DNA of 64,000 nt, taken from the NCBI GenBank assembly GCA_949317995.1, contig OX439043.1, forward strand, positions 63,586,822 to 63,650,821. The letters run 5' to 3'. Origin of the DNA: Acholoe squamosa (taxonomy: Eukaryota; Annelida; Polychaeta; Phyllodocida; Polynoidae). Both the position numbers and the translations under genes were made by a program. The notes beneath the pieces were generated by a model. The model was given only the letters and a program-made list of their open reading frames with translations. It was not told where the DNA came from and ran no database searches. Positions 42,714-53,609 of the stretch are shown here, one piece after another. Position 1 is the first letter of the stretch. Each line of letters opens with the position of its first letter.

Positions 42714-43803
42714 GGGTGATTGCTTTCATTCTGTGTAGTGACTTATCTTTTAGATCTGTTGACATAAAACAGGTGGAAAAGTACTGTGATAACTGTATTT
42801 TGGTGGGATTAAAGGGAGTTAAAACTGTGATAATAAGCTTAATCCACTTTACAGGTGTGAGGGAGGCTTGCTCGTTCAGAGATTCCTTAATTTTTTTTAC
42901 TTCTCCTTTTGTTAACTGGGGGTGTGTAATTGCTACCGACTGCTCTTTTAAGTTTTCTAATCCTATTTAGATGAACTTTCATCTGGATCCTCCTATGGTT
43001 TGGTTTACCTGTGGAGGGCAGGAGAAATTAGATTTATAGACACCCTATCGAGTGAGGATCTCTGTGATAATAGGATTAGAGCTCTTTTCTAAAAAGCTAT
43101 CAAAAGCTGACTTTGATCTTGCTGGAACTTTCTTTTTTTTCCACCTACCCTTTGATGATCTAAGAATGGAGTGAAGTTTTTTATCCGGATTCTCCTGTTG
43201 TTTATTTCCCCTGGGGAGAACAGGTGAAAATTGGATTTATAGGACTCCTACCGAGCGAGGGTGATTGCTTTCGTTCTGTGTAGTGACTTATCTTTTAGAT
43301 CTGTTGACATAAAACAGGTGGAAAGGTACTGTGATAACTGTATTTTGGTGGGATTAAAGGGAGTTAAAACTGGGATAATTAGCTTAATCCACTTTACAGG
43401 TGTGAGGGAGGCTCACTCGTTCAGGTATCATGAGATTCCTTAATTTTTTTTCTTCTCCTTTTGTTAACAGGGGGTGTGTAATTGCTACCGACTACTCTTT
43501 TAAGTTTTCTAATCCTATTTAGATGAACTTTCATCTGGATCCTCCTATGGTTTGGTTTACCTGTGGAGGGCAGGTGAAATTAGATTTATAGACACCCTAC
43601 CGAGTGAGAATCTCTGTGATAATAGGATTAGAGCTCTTTTCTAAAAAGCTATCAAAAGCTGACTTTGATCTTGCTGGAACTTTCTTTTTTTTCCACCTAC
43701 CCTTTGATGATCTAAGAATGGAGTGAATTTTTTTATCTGGATTCTCCTATTGTTTATTTCCCCTGGGGAGAACAGGTGAAAATTGGATTTAAAGGACTCC
43801 TAC
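42714..43803. repeat. 545-bp tandem duplication in the Polinton-type element
   Basis: GGGTGATTGCTTTC begins at 42714 and again at 43259, and the two copies agree across almost their whole length. Each includes GTGTAGTGACTTATC, CAGGTGGAAA, and a GAGCGAGGGT end. No gene lies in it. It sits between the divergently arranged minus-strand and plus-strand genes, so it may be a duplicated control region. Confidence 0.9.
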
Positions 43804-43917
43804 CGAGCGAGGGTCTCTTCTGTTGTGACTACAGGATTAATCCTCTTTTCTAAGAAGAGATGTCAAAGCCACCTTTCATCTATTCAAACTGCACTAAGCG
43901 ACTTATCTCCAGAGGGG

Positions 43918-43926
43918 TATATAAGG
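43918..43926 (+). promoter_or_regulatory. TATA box of the Ala/Gly-rich gene
   Basis: TATATAAGG lies 56 bp before the ATG at 43974, with GCGACTTATCTCC immediately upstream. This is the clearest promoter in the element. Confidence 0.6.
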
Positions 43927-43973
43927 GAGAGAGAAAAATTTCATTCACTCACACTCTCTTTGCAACCCTCACC

Positions 43974-44558
43974 ATGAGTAGAAGACCGTCTAAGCTACAG
44001 CTCTCAAGGAAGAAAAGGACCAACAAGACTTCATTGTCTTCTCCTGCTGCTGAAGATGCTACTACTGCAGTTGCTCCTGCTTACAATCCATATGGTGTAA
44101 CAGGTGGTGGTGGTGTTACTGCTGGTGGTGGTGGTGCTGCTGCTGGTGCTGCTGGTGCTACTACTACTGCTGGTGCTGGTGCTGGTACTGCTGGTACTGG
44201 TACTGCTGCTGATAACGTCAGAGCTGCTGTTGACGGTCCTTACTGGACACCGATGTTTTATACCCCCGTTGCTGCTGCTGCTGCTGCTGCTGCTGATGCT
44301 ACTACTACTGTTGATGCTGATGCTAACGCTGGAGAAGTCTGTGCTGGTGCAACTACAGCTGACATAGACACACACGATTGCACTCATACGGATTATTTGG
44401 AGACCTGCCACTTGGTAGAAACAGAGGAAGAGAAGGAGGAGGAGGTAGATACACTTATAGATAGCCCGTCTAGTCTTGGAGGTATTTCTTCACGAAAATG
44501 GAATGACATGACTGTATCATTAGAGCCAATGAGCTCTATTATTCATTGTTTTAATTAA
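43974..44558 (+). CDS. Basic, Ala/Gly/Thr-rich hypothetical protein
   Basis: An uninterrupted 194-residue frame starting at the ATG 56 bp after a TATA box. The N-terminus is basic (MSRRPSKLQLSRKKRTNK). The middle is built of GCT, GGT and ACT triplet runs coding Ala, Gly and Thr, interrupted by DGPYWTPMFYTPV. The C-terminal third is acidic (EEEKEEEVD) and ends in SSIIHCFN. I do not recognise it. A structural, core or terminal-protein-like role is possible but unsupported. Ser-rich and Leu-rich frames over the same bases are triplet-repeat shadows. Confidence 0.55.
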   Translation: MSRRPSKLQLSRKKRTNKTSLSSPAAEDATTAVAPAYNPYGVTGGGGVTAGGGGAAAGAAGATTTAGAGAGTAGTGTAADNVRAAVDGPYWTPMFYTPVAAAAAAAADATTTVDADANAGEVCAGATTADIDTHDCTHTDYLETCHLVETEEEKEEEVDTLIDSPSSLGGISSRKWNDMTVSLEPMSSIIHCFN

Positions 44559-45188
44559 ATCAGGCATCTAATCAGCATAATGATTTAAATAATCAATTAA
44601 AAATGACCATCTCTTTCCATACATTTTGACATAGCTTTGGATCTAGAAATGGTATCTTCATATCTTCATACTTTTTTCAGCGTATGAAACTCCATGAATC
44701 ATTCTATCAGTTGACATTATTTTTTTTTCTATTTGGAATATAATTTTGGTTGCCATGGCAACATATTTCTCTGAAAACCCTTATCAAGGCCTTGTTTGGA
44801 TTCGAAACATTCCATTTACATTCCAAATATACAGGAAGTGCCAGGTAAAAGAGCGTTTTTGAGAAAACCACCTTTTTCTGTGTAAAAAAGTATATAAAAG
44901 GTATTTTTGTTCTATTTTCCCACATTTTTAGCCTTTGTAGCTTCCCTAGTGACCAAATCCAGTACTAAAAATCCCGCAGGCAGGGCCCTTTTCCCTCATC
45001 TGCCCACATATGTTTTATATGACGTAAATGTACATGTATATACTTTGTGTAGGTATGTTGCATATATTGGTGTACAGGAAAATAGATAGATAGCTAGATA
45101 GATAGAAAGAAAAATAGCTAGTTAGATAGATAAATGAAAAATATTGAAAAAAAAAACTCTCTTCACATATATAAGTAACTCAGTGAAA
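44559..45188. other. Spacer before the polymerase, with GATA repeats and TATA-like site
   Basis: AT-rich. A GATA/GATAGA microsatellite-like tract lies at 45084-45136. CACATATATAAGTAACTCAGT at 45163-45184 ends just before the polymerase ATG at 45189. Its near-exact complement occurs at 48231-48252 beyond the gene. Confidence 0.5.
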
Positions 45189-48027
45189 ATGGATCATCAT
45201 ATCTGTGAAAAGTGTTTCAAAAAATTTAAAAGGGTGTACAATTACGATAGGCACATGGAAAAATGTAGGGTAATACCTAAATTTTGTCCTCTATGCGGCG
45301 AGGGAAATTGCAAAAATTCACCTGTCGACACGAATCTCTCGATGGAGTGACTATTCCTCCGATAATACACACTATACCAGAGGGTAAGGAAATGTTCACC
45401 AGGAATTGGCCTGCAATACAAACAGGAGTCAGGGCACAAGGGAGTCGCATGAGTGTAACAAACTTAAGACTACAAACCGGTGAGTTGAGTGACGCTGTAG
45501 ATACTATCCGTCAGATTCACATCACGCAAAGATTCAGATACAAAGTGGGTTTGTCAAAAGGTTTAATTTTACAACACAGAGAAAACAGAAACAAGCTACG
45601 CTACTTCCGCGCCTCCCAAAACAACGCGTCTCTTTTACAACCCCTCCCCACCATAACTAATTCAGAAACTTTGGAAGAGCTTCTCTCCCTCATGGAAAAC
45701 ACGAATTGTTGCGTCAGTTCGATTCCACTGGGAATCCTAAAAACTTTCCAGGTTTGATCATCAGCAACTTACCCGCGTTAGAGAACTTGTTCGATATACA
45801 AATAGCGGTTTACACCACCCATAAAGTGAGGAGTCAGAACCTGAAAAACCGAGTTACCCTGATCAGACCAACTTCCAAAATATCGGCCGCCCGAGGTAAA
45901 GTCAACCTACACCTGTCCGCGACACACAGTTTGCATGTGTCCATCGTTACGGATTTCAATGAATACGCTGGCATCTACGAATGCCCCGAGTGTAAGTCGG
46001 CGTTCATGACTAATTTCTTACTTAAAAGACACAGAAACCAACTTTCCCCTTGCAGACAAGTCGCCGTGAAATACGTAGGTGGAATCTACCAAAATTCGAA
46101 AACGGTTTTCGAAGCACTAGCAGATTTTTCCATTTTTCCTCCCAACGGAAATTCAAAGATGAAGCTCTCCACCTAGAGGAGGTGTTCAGTCCTCCTGGCA
46201 TCGACTTCAATGGAACTCTGACAAGACACTCTTTAGTTGAACTGAAGAAGAGACTTTTGAGATATCTCCGGCAAGTTCCGGTCGTAGGTTTCAACTCGGG
46301 GCGTTATGACTTAAATCTGATCAAAGTACAGCTTCACTCGTTCTCCTCCTCCAAAGAGCGAGAGAACGAAGAATTCAGCGTCATAAAGTAACCAATACCT
46401 GTCGATTTACACTTGACACATTGTTTTCTTGGACGTAGTAAACTATTTGGCAGCTGGTTATAACTACGCAAATTATCTACTAGCTTTCACCAGAAATCAG
46501 CACAAAGGACACTTCCTTACGAATGGATGACATCTACCAGGAAACTGGAAAACAGAACACTACCACCAAGATCTGCATTTGACTGCAAACTGACTGGAAC
46601 CAAGATGTCTGAATCTGACTACGCTGAATGTGAAAAAGTTTGGTCCGAACAGAACATGCAAATTTCAGAGATAACTTGATCCACTACAACAACAAAGACA
46701 TGAAACCCTTCATAGAGGCACTGAATAATCACGCTAAATTTTTCAGGGAGCGCAACATCGACATGTTCAAAGAAGGCATCTCCCTTCCAGGTTTGACTCT
46801 ACGGTTCCTTTTTCAAACCACAGAGACCCCTTTCGTGACCTTCCACCAGTTCTACTGCCACCTCCACTCTTCGATCAAAAAAAATCTGGTCGGGGGCCCT
46901 TCCATAATCTTCCATAGATTTCATGAGAAGGATGCCACGCTGATAAGGGAACACAAGTACGACGAAGAAGCGAGAACGTGCAAACACATCCTAGGTGTAG
47001 ACGCTAACTCTCTGTACTTGCGCTGCATGAGCGAAGCACACTGCACAGGTTATTACCTGGTGAGACAACCCGAGACCGAGTTCAAACCGAAAATTAGGCA
47101 AAGACACTCTAAGAGTGCTTCAGAGTGGTTGCGCTATGTGGAGCATGCCCACAGCGTTAAACTTCAACACGCTTTCAATGGTGGGAGGTATCTCTAGGTT
47201 GTCAAAAAATTCGCGTAGACGGTTTTCACCCGTCCTCTAACACCGTTTTCCAATTTCACGGGTGTTGGTTCCACGCTCATGAGTGCATACCGCTGTGCAG
47301 ATATCCCTGTGCTTCAGACAGGGATGAGAAACGTGACAGAACAGCTAGAGTAAGCGCTTACTTAAAAGCTCGAGGTCACAAGTTGATCATCGTATGGGAG
47401 TGTGAATGGAGAAAAATGAAACACCAGGATCTGCATGTTATGGCGCCCGAACAACACTGGAAGATCGACTACTTGAAAGCGGCTGTCAGACTGTTACAAG
47501 TTGATGGGAAACCCCACGTAGGTAAAACAATTTGCAATAAAGAAAAACACACCACTGTGAAATACACTAGAGGTCGAACCTTCGAATTATTGACCGAATT
47601 CGTGACGGTTCAAAAGGGTACAGAGTTGAGCACAGATCTCTTTGAAGTCGAACTGCAACCAAAAACAGTCAGGAACTATCTTCCTATTCAAATAGGAGTT
47701 CACATTCGACTTTTTGGATAAATTTATCGATCGACGCGATTACGCTCTTTGTTAAATGGACACTGACAGTCTTTACATGGCTCTCAGTGGTGAATCGTTT
47801 GACCAACTCATGAAACCCGACATGAGAGAATCGTACTTTAGAGAGAAACGAAACTGGATTCCAACAGCAGTGTGCAATGACCACTTAGAGCTTTTCATAA
47901 AGATAAAAACCCAAGGCGTCAAAGAATGGATCCCCCTCGCTTGTTGTCAGAAACGATACGTTCACGATCAGAGAACTCCAGGTCTTTTCAAATCTGAGTG
48001 GGAGGGCGATGGAAAGTCTCAACTCTA
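45189..48027 (+). pseudogene. polB: Family B DNA polymerase, protein-primed (viral/Polinton) type, broken
   Basis: A chain of coding pieces in alternating frames with at least five shifts and several stops. The start at 45189 encodes a C2HC finger (HICEKCFKKF...RHMEKC), followed by a CPLCGEGNC pair. A second finger, YECPECKSAF...RH, is at about 45980-46050. The 3'-5' exonuclease motif GFNSGRYDLNLIK is at about 46287-46325. Polymerase motif A, GVDANSLYL, is at about 46997-47023, and motif C, DTDSLY, at 47759-47776. The motif B region appears deleted between about 47700 and 47750. Together these identify the polymerase class of Polintons, adintoviruses and related viruses. This copy is inactive. 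Confidence 0.85.
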
Positions 48028-48466
48028 AGACTTACATTTGCTAGGATAAAGACTCGATAGGTGAAAGAAAATCAAAGAATGGAGTGCGAAGGGTGTCATA
48101 AAAAAAAAACGTTCAAGAACCCAAAGACTTCTTGGATGGTCTTTTGAAATGAAAAACTATCCATGCTGTTAATACAAATTTTTAAGTAATAGAAAACAAA
48201 ATGCACACTTACACGATAGAGAAAAAGGGACTGAGTTACTTATATGTGAAGCGTTGCGTACATTCTGACGGAGTGATGATGAGTGCTTTAGAGTTATGAA
48301 AATAATAAAAAAAATATAATAAAAAAAAAACTGTAAAGAAAAAAAATGTAGATGTAGATAAGCTGGTGAGATAATACCCTTTGTTGTTGTATTAACTTCA
48401 TCTACTTTGTCCACCAACTTACCTTGTGTATCAGTGTTGAAAAAAAACCCCAAAAAAAACAAGACA
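48028..48466. other. Spacer after the polymerase
   Basis: A-rich, with runs of A at 48102-48110 and 48307-48347. It contains the inverted copy (48231-48252) of the TATA-like sequence that precedes the polymerase. A minus-strand frame here is Phe-rich low complexity. Confidence 0.4.
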
Positions 48467-49159
48467 ATGTGTACTTGCGATCCCATTTTCACTTGGGTAA
48501 TAATAGATGCATCAGATGTTTTGTTCTTTAAGGCTCCGTTGTTAAACCAAGGTGTTCATAAAGTGTTCGTTTCTAATGATGTATTTGATTCTTTGAGTGT
48601 GTGTTTCAAAGATGCATTTCAAAGAGTGGTTGGTAGCACCACAGAGCTATAGGAGTATATCAATTCCATAACAAGAACATGTGCTTTCGTCAAAAGCCGA
48701 TATATGATAGAATCGATCAACACGTTGCTTTCTCTTTTGCAAGAGAGCTCAGACTTCTTGAGAAAAATGTGTCATTGTTCAAAGGGAACATTCGACTTTT
48801 TTTGTCAAAAGTGTGTCGACCGAATGTTGTGTAGCAAAGTTCCTTACCCCGGTGTACCAGCTGCTCAACTGAGAAGTTTCATGTCCAAACAAACTGAATG
48901 GAGTACCTGGTATAGTACTTCAGTGGATTTCACTTGTGATATCGATGAGATGTGGATGGGAAATATGGCTTACACCTATCCTTCATTTCAAGAGGGTACT
49001 TGCTCCAAATTTGTACACCAAGATTACACCATATACAGTCTGAATTATGACAAACAAAAGTTAAATGTGTACATCTCAAAGTGTGGGTTCTGTCATGTTC
49101 CTCTCCGATATTCGTCTATATTATGTAGAGAGTGTGAATTTGTATTTAGCAACTTGTAA
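48467..49159 (+). CDS. Cys-rich unknown protein of the Polinton-type element
   Basis: One continuous frame of 231 codons beginning at ATG 48467, broken by a single TAG at 48650-48652. The first part holds DPIFTWVIIDASDVLFF and KVFVSNDVFDSLS. The second has paired cysteines (CHCSKGTFDFFCQKC, then CGFCHVP and CRECEF near the end), suggesting zinc binding, and Trp/Tyr-rich text (EWSTWYSTSVDF). A TAA at 49157 is followed by AATAAAG, a possible polyadenylation signal. It is the last gene before the right terminal repeat. I do not recognise the family; capsid-like or regulatory roles are both open. Confidence 0.55.
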
Positions 49160-49221
49160 ATAATAAAGTGTAAATATTATTTATTAAAATAAAAAAAAAA
49201 ATTTGTTTGTTATTTTTTATT

Positions 49222-49952
49222 TTTGCTAAACCAGGCCCTAGCCAAGGGCCGGGTTTACTAAAAAAAAGGGGCCCCAACCACCCAAGGCCCCCCATCCCAA
49301 TGGTTCCCCCAAAGCCCCTCCCACCCAAAGGGCCCCCCTCCCCAAATATTTCCCTTTTTTTTCTTGGCAAGCTTTCAGCTTGCCTTTTTTTATTTATATA
49401 AAAAGCATCTCTCTATAGTCACACCCTCATCTACAAAATAAACCAAACCTCTTTATGCTAATAAGGTCACATAACTACTTGCTTGCTGCATACAGCTGAC
49501 GGACGGTATGACGTGTGGACAGCCAGCCAACCAATCAGAGGTCTCAATTTTCTTTCCTTTTTTTTTGGCAAAAAATTTTAAAGAATAGAGTCACGTCACC
49601 AAATTTTTCGAATTTCCCACCAAAATGACAACCTCTAATTGATCCATTCAAATTAGGGTCATGTGACCTTATTTGCATAATAGAGGTCACATGACCTAAA
49701 CAGCCAGCCAATCAGAGGGCACCATTTTGGCGGCACACCAGATGGGGTTTAGGTCACGTGACCATTTTTGAATTTCCCGCCAAAAGGGAGGGCTCTGATT
49801 GGTCCATTTTGGCACCACACCACGGGGGGTCTAGGTCATGTGATCCAACATTTGAATTTCCCACCAAAAGGGAGGCCTCTGATTGGCTGCATGCCCAGTG
49901 AGTAATATCCTTAGATTAGCTATAGTCCCGTTCCAATACATACTATACTACT
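49222..49952 (-). repeat. Right terminal inverted repeat of the Polinton-type element
   Basis: Reverse complement of the left terminal repeat, about 100 bp longer because of an extra subterminal unit and poly-T differences. It ends ACTATACTACT at 49952, followed by AGCCTC. Confidence 0.88.
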
Positions 49953-49958
49953 AGCCTC

Positions 49959-52900
49959 TCCAGGGATGCATTCCAGAAATCTGGCCAGCTCTTTCACAGG
50001 GTTAGCATCGAGTAGGAATGCAGGCATGAGGAGTATAATAGAAGGCCTGTGGGGCATTTCAAAATAATGTCTTTTTGAAATGCTCTCCAAGACCAATAAA
50101 TTCGACATGGTGACATGGCCATATCTTTAAATGGGGACATGGGTATTCAAGTGATATATGATATGATCATTTCTTAAAGGGGGAAGTTCGCTATAGCTGA
50201 ACAAATAATAACTGACCCACAGCTCGCTGCTTATCATAATAGGACCTGCCTATATGTCACTCAACTCAATGATATGCAGAGAGCCATGGGTTGCGGAGAG
50301 AGTATAAGCCAGAATAGGTGGAGTATGCTATATTTAGCAGGGTGGTGGCACTGGTTAGGGTAAGGTAGTTGCCCAAGATCAGGCCTTGGACACACTTTTC
50401 CTGAGGGGGGACACTCCTGCATATTTTGATACCATGTGCAAACATGACTTCAAGGGAAAGGGGTCCTATCTGGGAACAATATGGGCCAAGTCTTTCACCT
50501 ATGACAATGGCACTGAATCAGACGGTTTGCTTCTGCATAGAAAAACAAGGATTGACCCCCCTGACATACTTTATTTATAGCCAAAGTTTTTATGGTAGCA
50601 GTGCAGCACCAGGCTATATTTAGCTGCCACCTGAATGTTAGACCTAGCTGACCTCTTTGTCACAGTCTGGTTAACATGTATAGTCAAGGATCAGGGTGAC
50701 CTTCAAAGTTCAAGTCAGCGGTGACCTTCAAAGTTCAAGTCAGCTATATTTAACAGGGTGGGGGCACTGGTCATGGAACGGCCTCAGACAAGGTCTTGGT
50801 CAGCATTCACCAAGGGTACAGTGAAACCTCCTAAATAGAAGTTTTTATTATTAGGAGGTTTTGCTAATAGGCACCAGATTATTTTGTCCTAGCTTTTTTC
50901 TGCAATAAGCTGACATTGTATTTAGTGGTCTACTTAGTCTGCTCTCTTCCATAAGGACACTTTGACTTTGGGAGGAAGTTGTATGAACCTAAAATGCTCC
51001 ATATAACAAAATTCTATTGTATGTGCAAGTGGATATATTTAGCACAGATCTCACTTGCAAAGACTACCCCACTGACACCTGTGGGCACACACACATGCAT
51101 GTTATATATATAGCCAGGGGTATGTGTAGCTTGCAGGTAAAACCCAACCTCATTCTACCAACTGATTTCTTGGGAGTGGTCATTACTAGGGCTGGATATA
51201 TTTTCTTAAGTTATTGAGGTATTCACATCACAAGCCTCTTACTGAGCCTCCTCCCTCAAAACCTTAGCCTTTATCCACTTGTACACCCCTATCATGGCTT
51301 TCACAAACCCTTTAGGCTGTTAAAAATAGCATAAACTTGTGCTTTATTCCCTCAAAACTATGCCCAAAATAATTGGCCCTTTTCCACAAACCTCATCACA
51401 TTTTAAATCTTAATAGAATGAAGATAATAACAAGATTTTTACTCGCTGACTAAACAGTATCAAACAAGAGCAGCTGCTTTTTGGCCACTTTAAGGTCTAA
51501 AGGGTTAAACTCTAATTAGTCTGCTCAAAGGTTTGCTTGCCATTCTCTCATTTTAAAGTTTATTGTATCACTTTGAATATGTGAGATCTGTGCTAGGTAT
51601 CAACTGCAAGCCATACCCTAAACCCTCCCCTAATACTGATGTTCAAACATGACCACTCCAACAGCTGGCGATAAAGAACCCAGCTGCAGGTTGGCTCCAA
51701 ACACTCTCCCTGATCATCAGGTCAATGTTTCTATGGGGTGCACAAGACACCCTTATTCTATAGATAAGCATATATACATTAGTCACCCTCACATTATTGA
51801 GGGCACATGAAAATAAAAGAAAATAATAATCAAGCAATTACTATACTGTCTCATAGAGTGTGTACTAGGTACATAACCTATTGAGAGCCAGCTCTCTGTA
51901 CCTGCTATGTAACATGTGGCATCAATTAAAATGGTTTCTCCTCCCCCCACACATCGCACTGGAGAAATGATGTAAATAAATAAAGTTCCCTCAGTAGCCA
52001 CCCAAAAAATTCAGAATTTCTTAGAAAGTGGGCATAGCCTTTTTAGGAAGGTTTTGAGTTCATTGCTTTTAGTTAAAAGTGGGTTTGATTTGGTCAAAAT
52101 TCAGCTCAATTAATTCCCTCAGGTTAGGGGGTTGGCTTCTGAGGGATGTTTTATGAAATATGGTAGAAATATTTGGTATGTAAGGGAGTCTTCCTCTAGT
52201 AATGCATTTCATCACCTCTATTATCTAGAGGGAAACAAACAAACCCTCATTAGGTTTGAACAAAGGTATGAAAGATACCAAGATTAACAATATTCCTATT
52301 GCTTTTAGATTTATTCACATATCATAAACCTTATACCAATACTGTACAAAGGTGCAGTGAGGAAGTTTCTATGTATTGTGGAACAATCATTTATATTCCC
52401 ACTTGCTAATTTTGACTGCATGTGTGTCTGTGTGTGTATGTCTGGTACTAGAATAGATGGGGCTGTGGGTGCCTCCACTCATCCATGACTGAAACTGCAA
52501 ATTACACAATTCTAGCTCAGGTAGAAGGCAAACTTTAGATGGATGGTCAAGGGCCTCCCTAGTTCAGTTACGAACCCAGACAATAGCTTTTCTGGGTTCT
52601 GGTTTCGGTAATGGGCCGAAAATTGAGGAGCCTGTAAAGTGTGGCTGGTCCCCCTTTCAGTTTCCCTCTTTATACTGTTGGCATCTCCACATATAAATCT
52701 AGGTCTTGGTATTATCAAATAAATGTCTGGTACTACCTTGAATTACTGGCTGGTCAGAATCCAAGTTGAATGTATCACTTTCCTGACTTTTAAATCCACC
52801 ACCATTTTATTTTGACTGGAGGTGCCACAGGGAGCATGTGCAAGGGGAAGTACCTAAGCTGGTTACTGCCAATACCCATTGCTTACAGTCTGAGTACCAA

Positions 52901-53609
52901 AGTTAGAGGTTTGTTGTGATATGATTTCTACTTCCAGTTCCTGGTGGTGGGAACTTTGAAAGCATTTCTGAAAATTTGCTCAAGGAACTAACCTGAAATT
53001 GCATTATTCATGGTAATTTTGTATTGTAGAACAATGGGGAATTTAGAGGATTGTTTCAGGATGTACATGTGAGTAAGGTTTTACCATCCCCGAGTTTGGA
53101 GAGTGTAAAGCTAAAAAAACATAGGCATTGTGACTTGTAGCTGTAAGGGAAACCAGACCTACGATACAGTGTACTCATAGGCCAAACAGGCCTAGGACAT
53201 GGATGACCCTAGTTATACTTTGGAGACCTCTGTTGAATAATTCAAAATACCAATGCTACCAATATTCTTATTGTTATTAGCTACATACAACTACCAAAAA
53301 GTCCCCAGCAAAAGGTTCTGTTCAGTGTATATAGTCTGACTTTCTAAATATAGCTTGTTGTGTTTAGGTGTGTATGTTGCAGTAATCGATCAGGCTCTGT
53401 GTGCCTTTATTTATCCATGACCTCAGTTACAAAATATCACATGATTCTGCCCCCCTCCCTCTCAGGTTTGGCTGAGGCCCCACCCGCTATACTACAGAGA
53501 CATCTGTTGTGTCATATTGGTACTGTAAGACTAGGTCCCAGTGGCACCAGGAGTCTCTCCCTTTAAAATTGATATTTCACAAGAGGACGCCCTATCCCAG
53601 TTCATCCTT
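49959..53609. other. Non-coding host DNA
   Basis: No supported gene. TATATTTAGCAGGGTGGTGGCACTGG (about 50331) and a variant at about 50746 are copies of one repeat. A 25-bp unit, GTGACCTTCAAAGTTCAAGTCAGCG, is tandemly doubled at 50697-50748. Short frames show no domain. Confidence 0.4.

Larger units (their letters stand above)
40218..49958. mobile_element. Polinton-type virus-like element, 9.7 kb, with apoptosis-gene cargo
   Basis: The element spans 40224-49952 and is flanked by AGCCTC on both sides (40218-40223, 49953-49958), the 6-bp duplication typical of Polintons/Mavericks. The termini begin AGTAGTATAG, matching the AG start of that class, and are long inverted repeats. Contents: BIR gene and Death-domain gene (minus strand), a basic Ala/Gly-rich gene, a broken family B DNA polymerase and a Cys-rich gene (plus strand). 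No integrase, FtsK-type ATPase, cysteine protease or capsid gene was recognised. Polintons are normally 15-20 kb, so this is a reduced or derived copy. Most genes carry stops or shifts. Confidence 0.85.

Noticed and set aside
44031-44411. Ser/Thr-rich minus-strand and Leu-rich plus-strand frames
   Set aside because: Shadows of the GCT/GGT/ACT runs of the gene at 43974.
48169-48492. Phe-rich minus-strand frame
   Set aside because: Composed of A/T runs and partly antisense to the Cys-rich gene.
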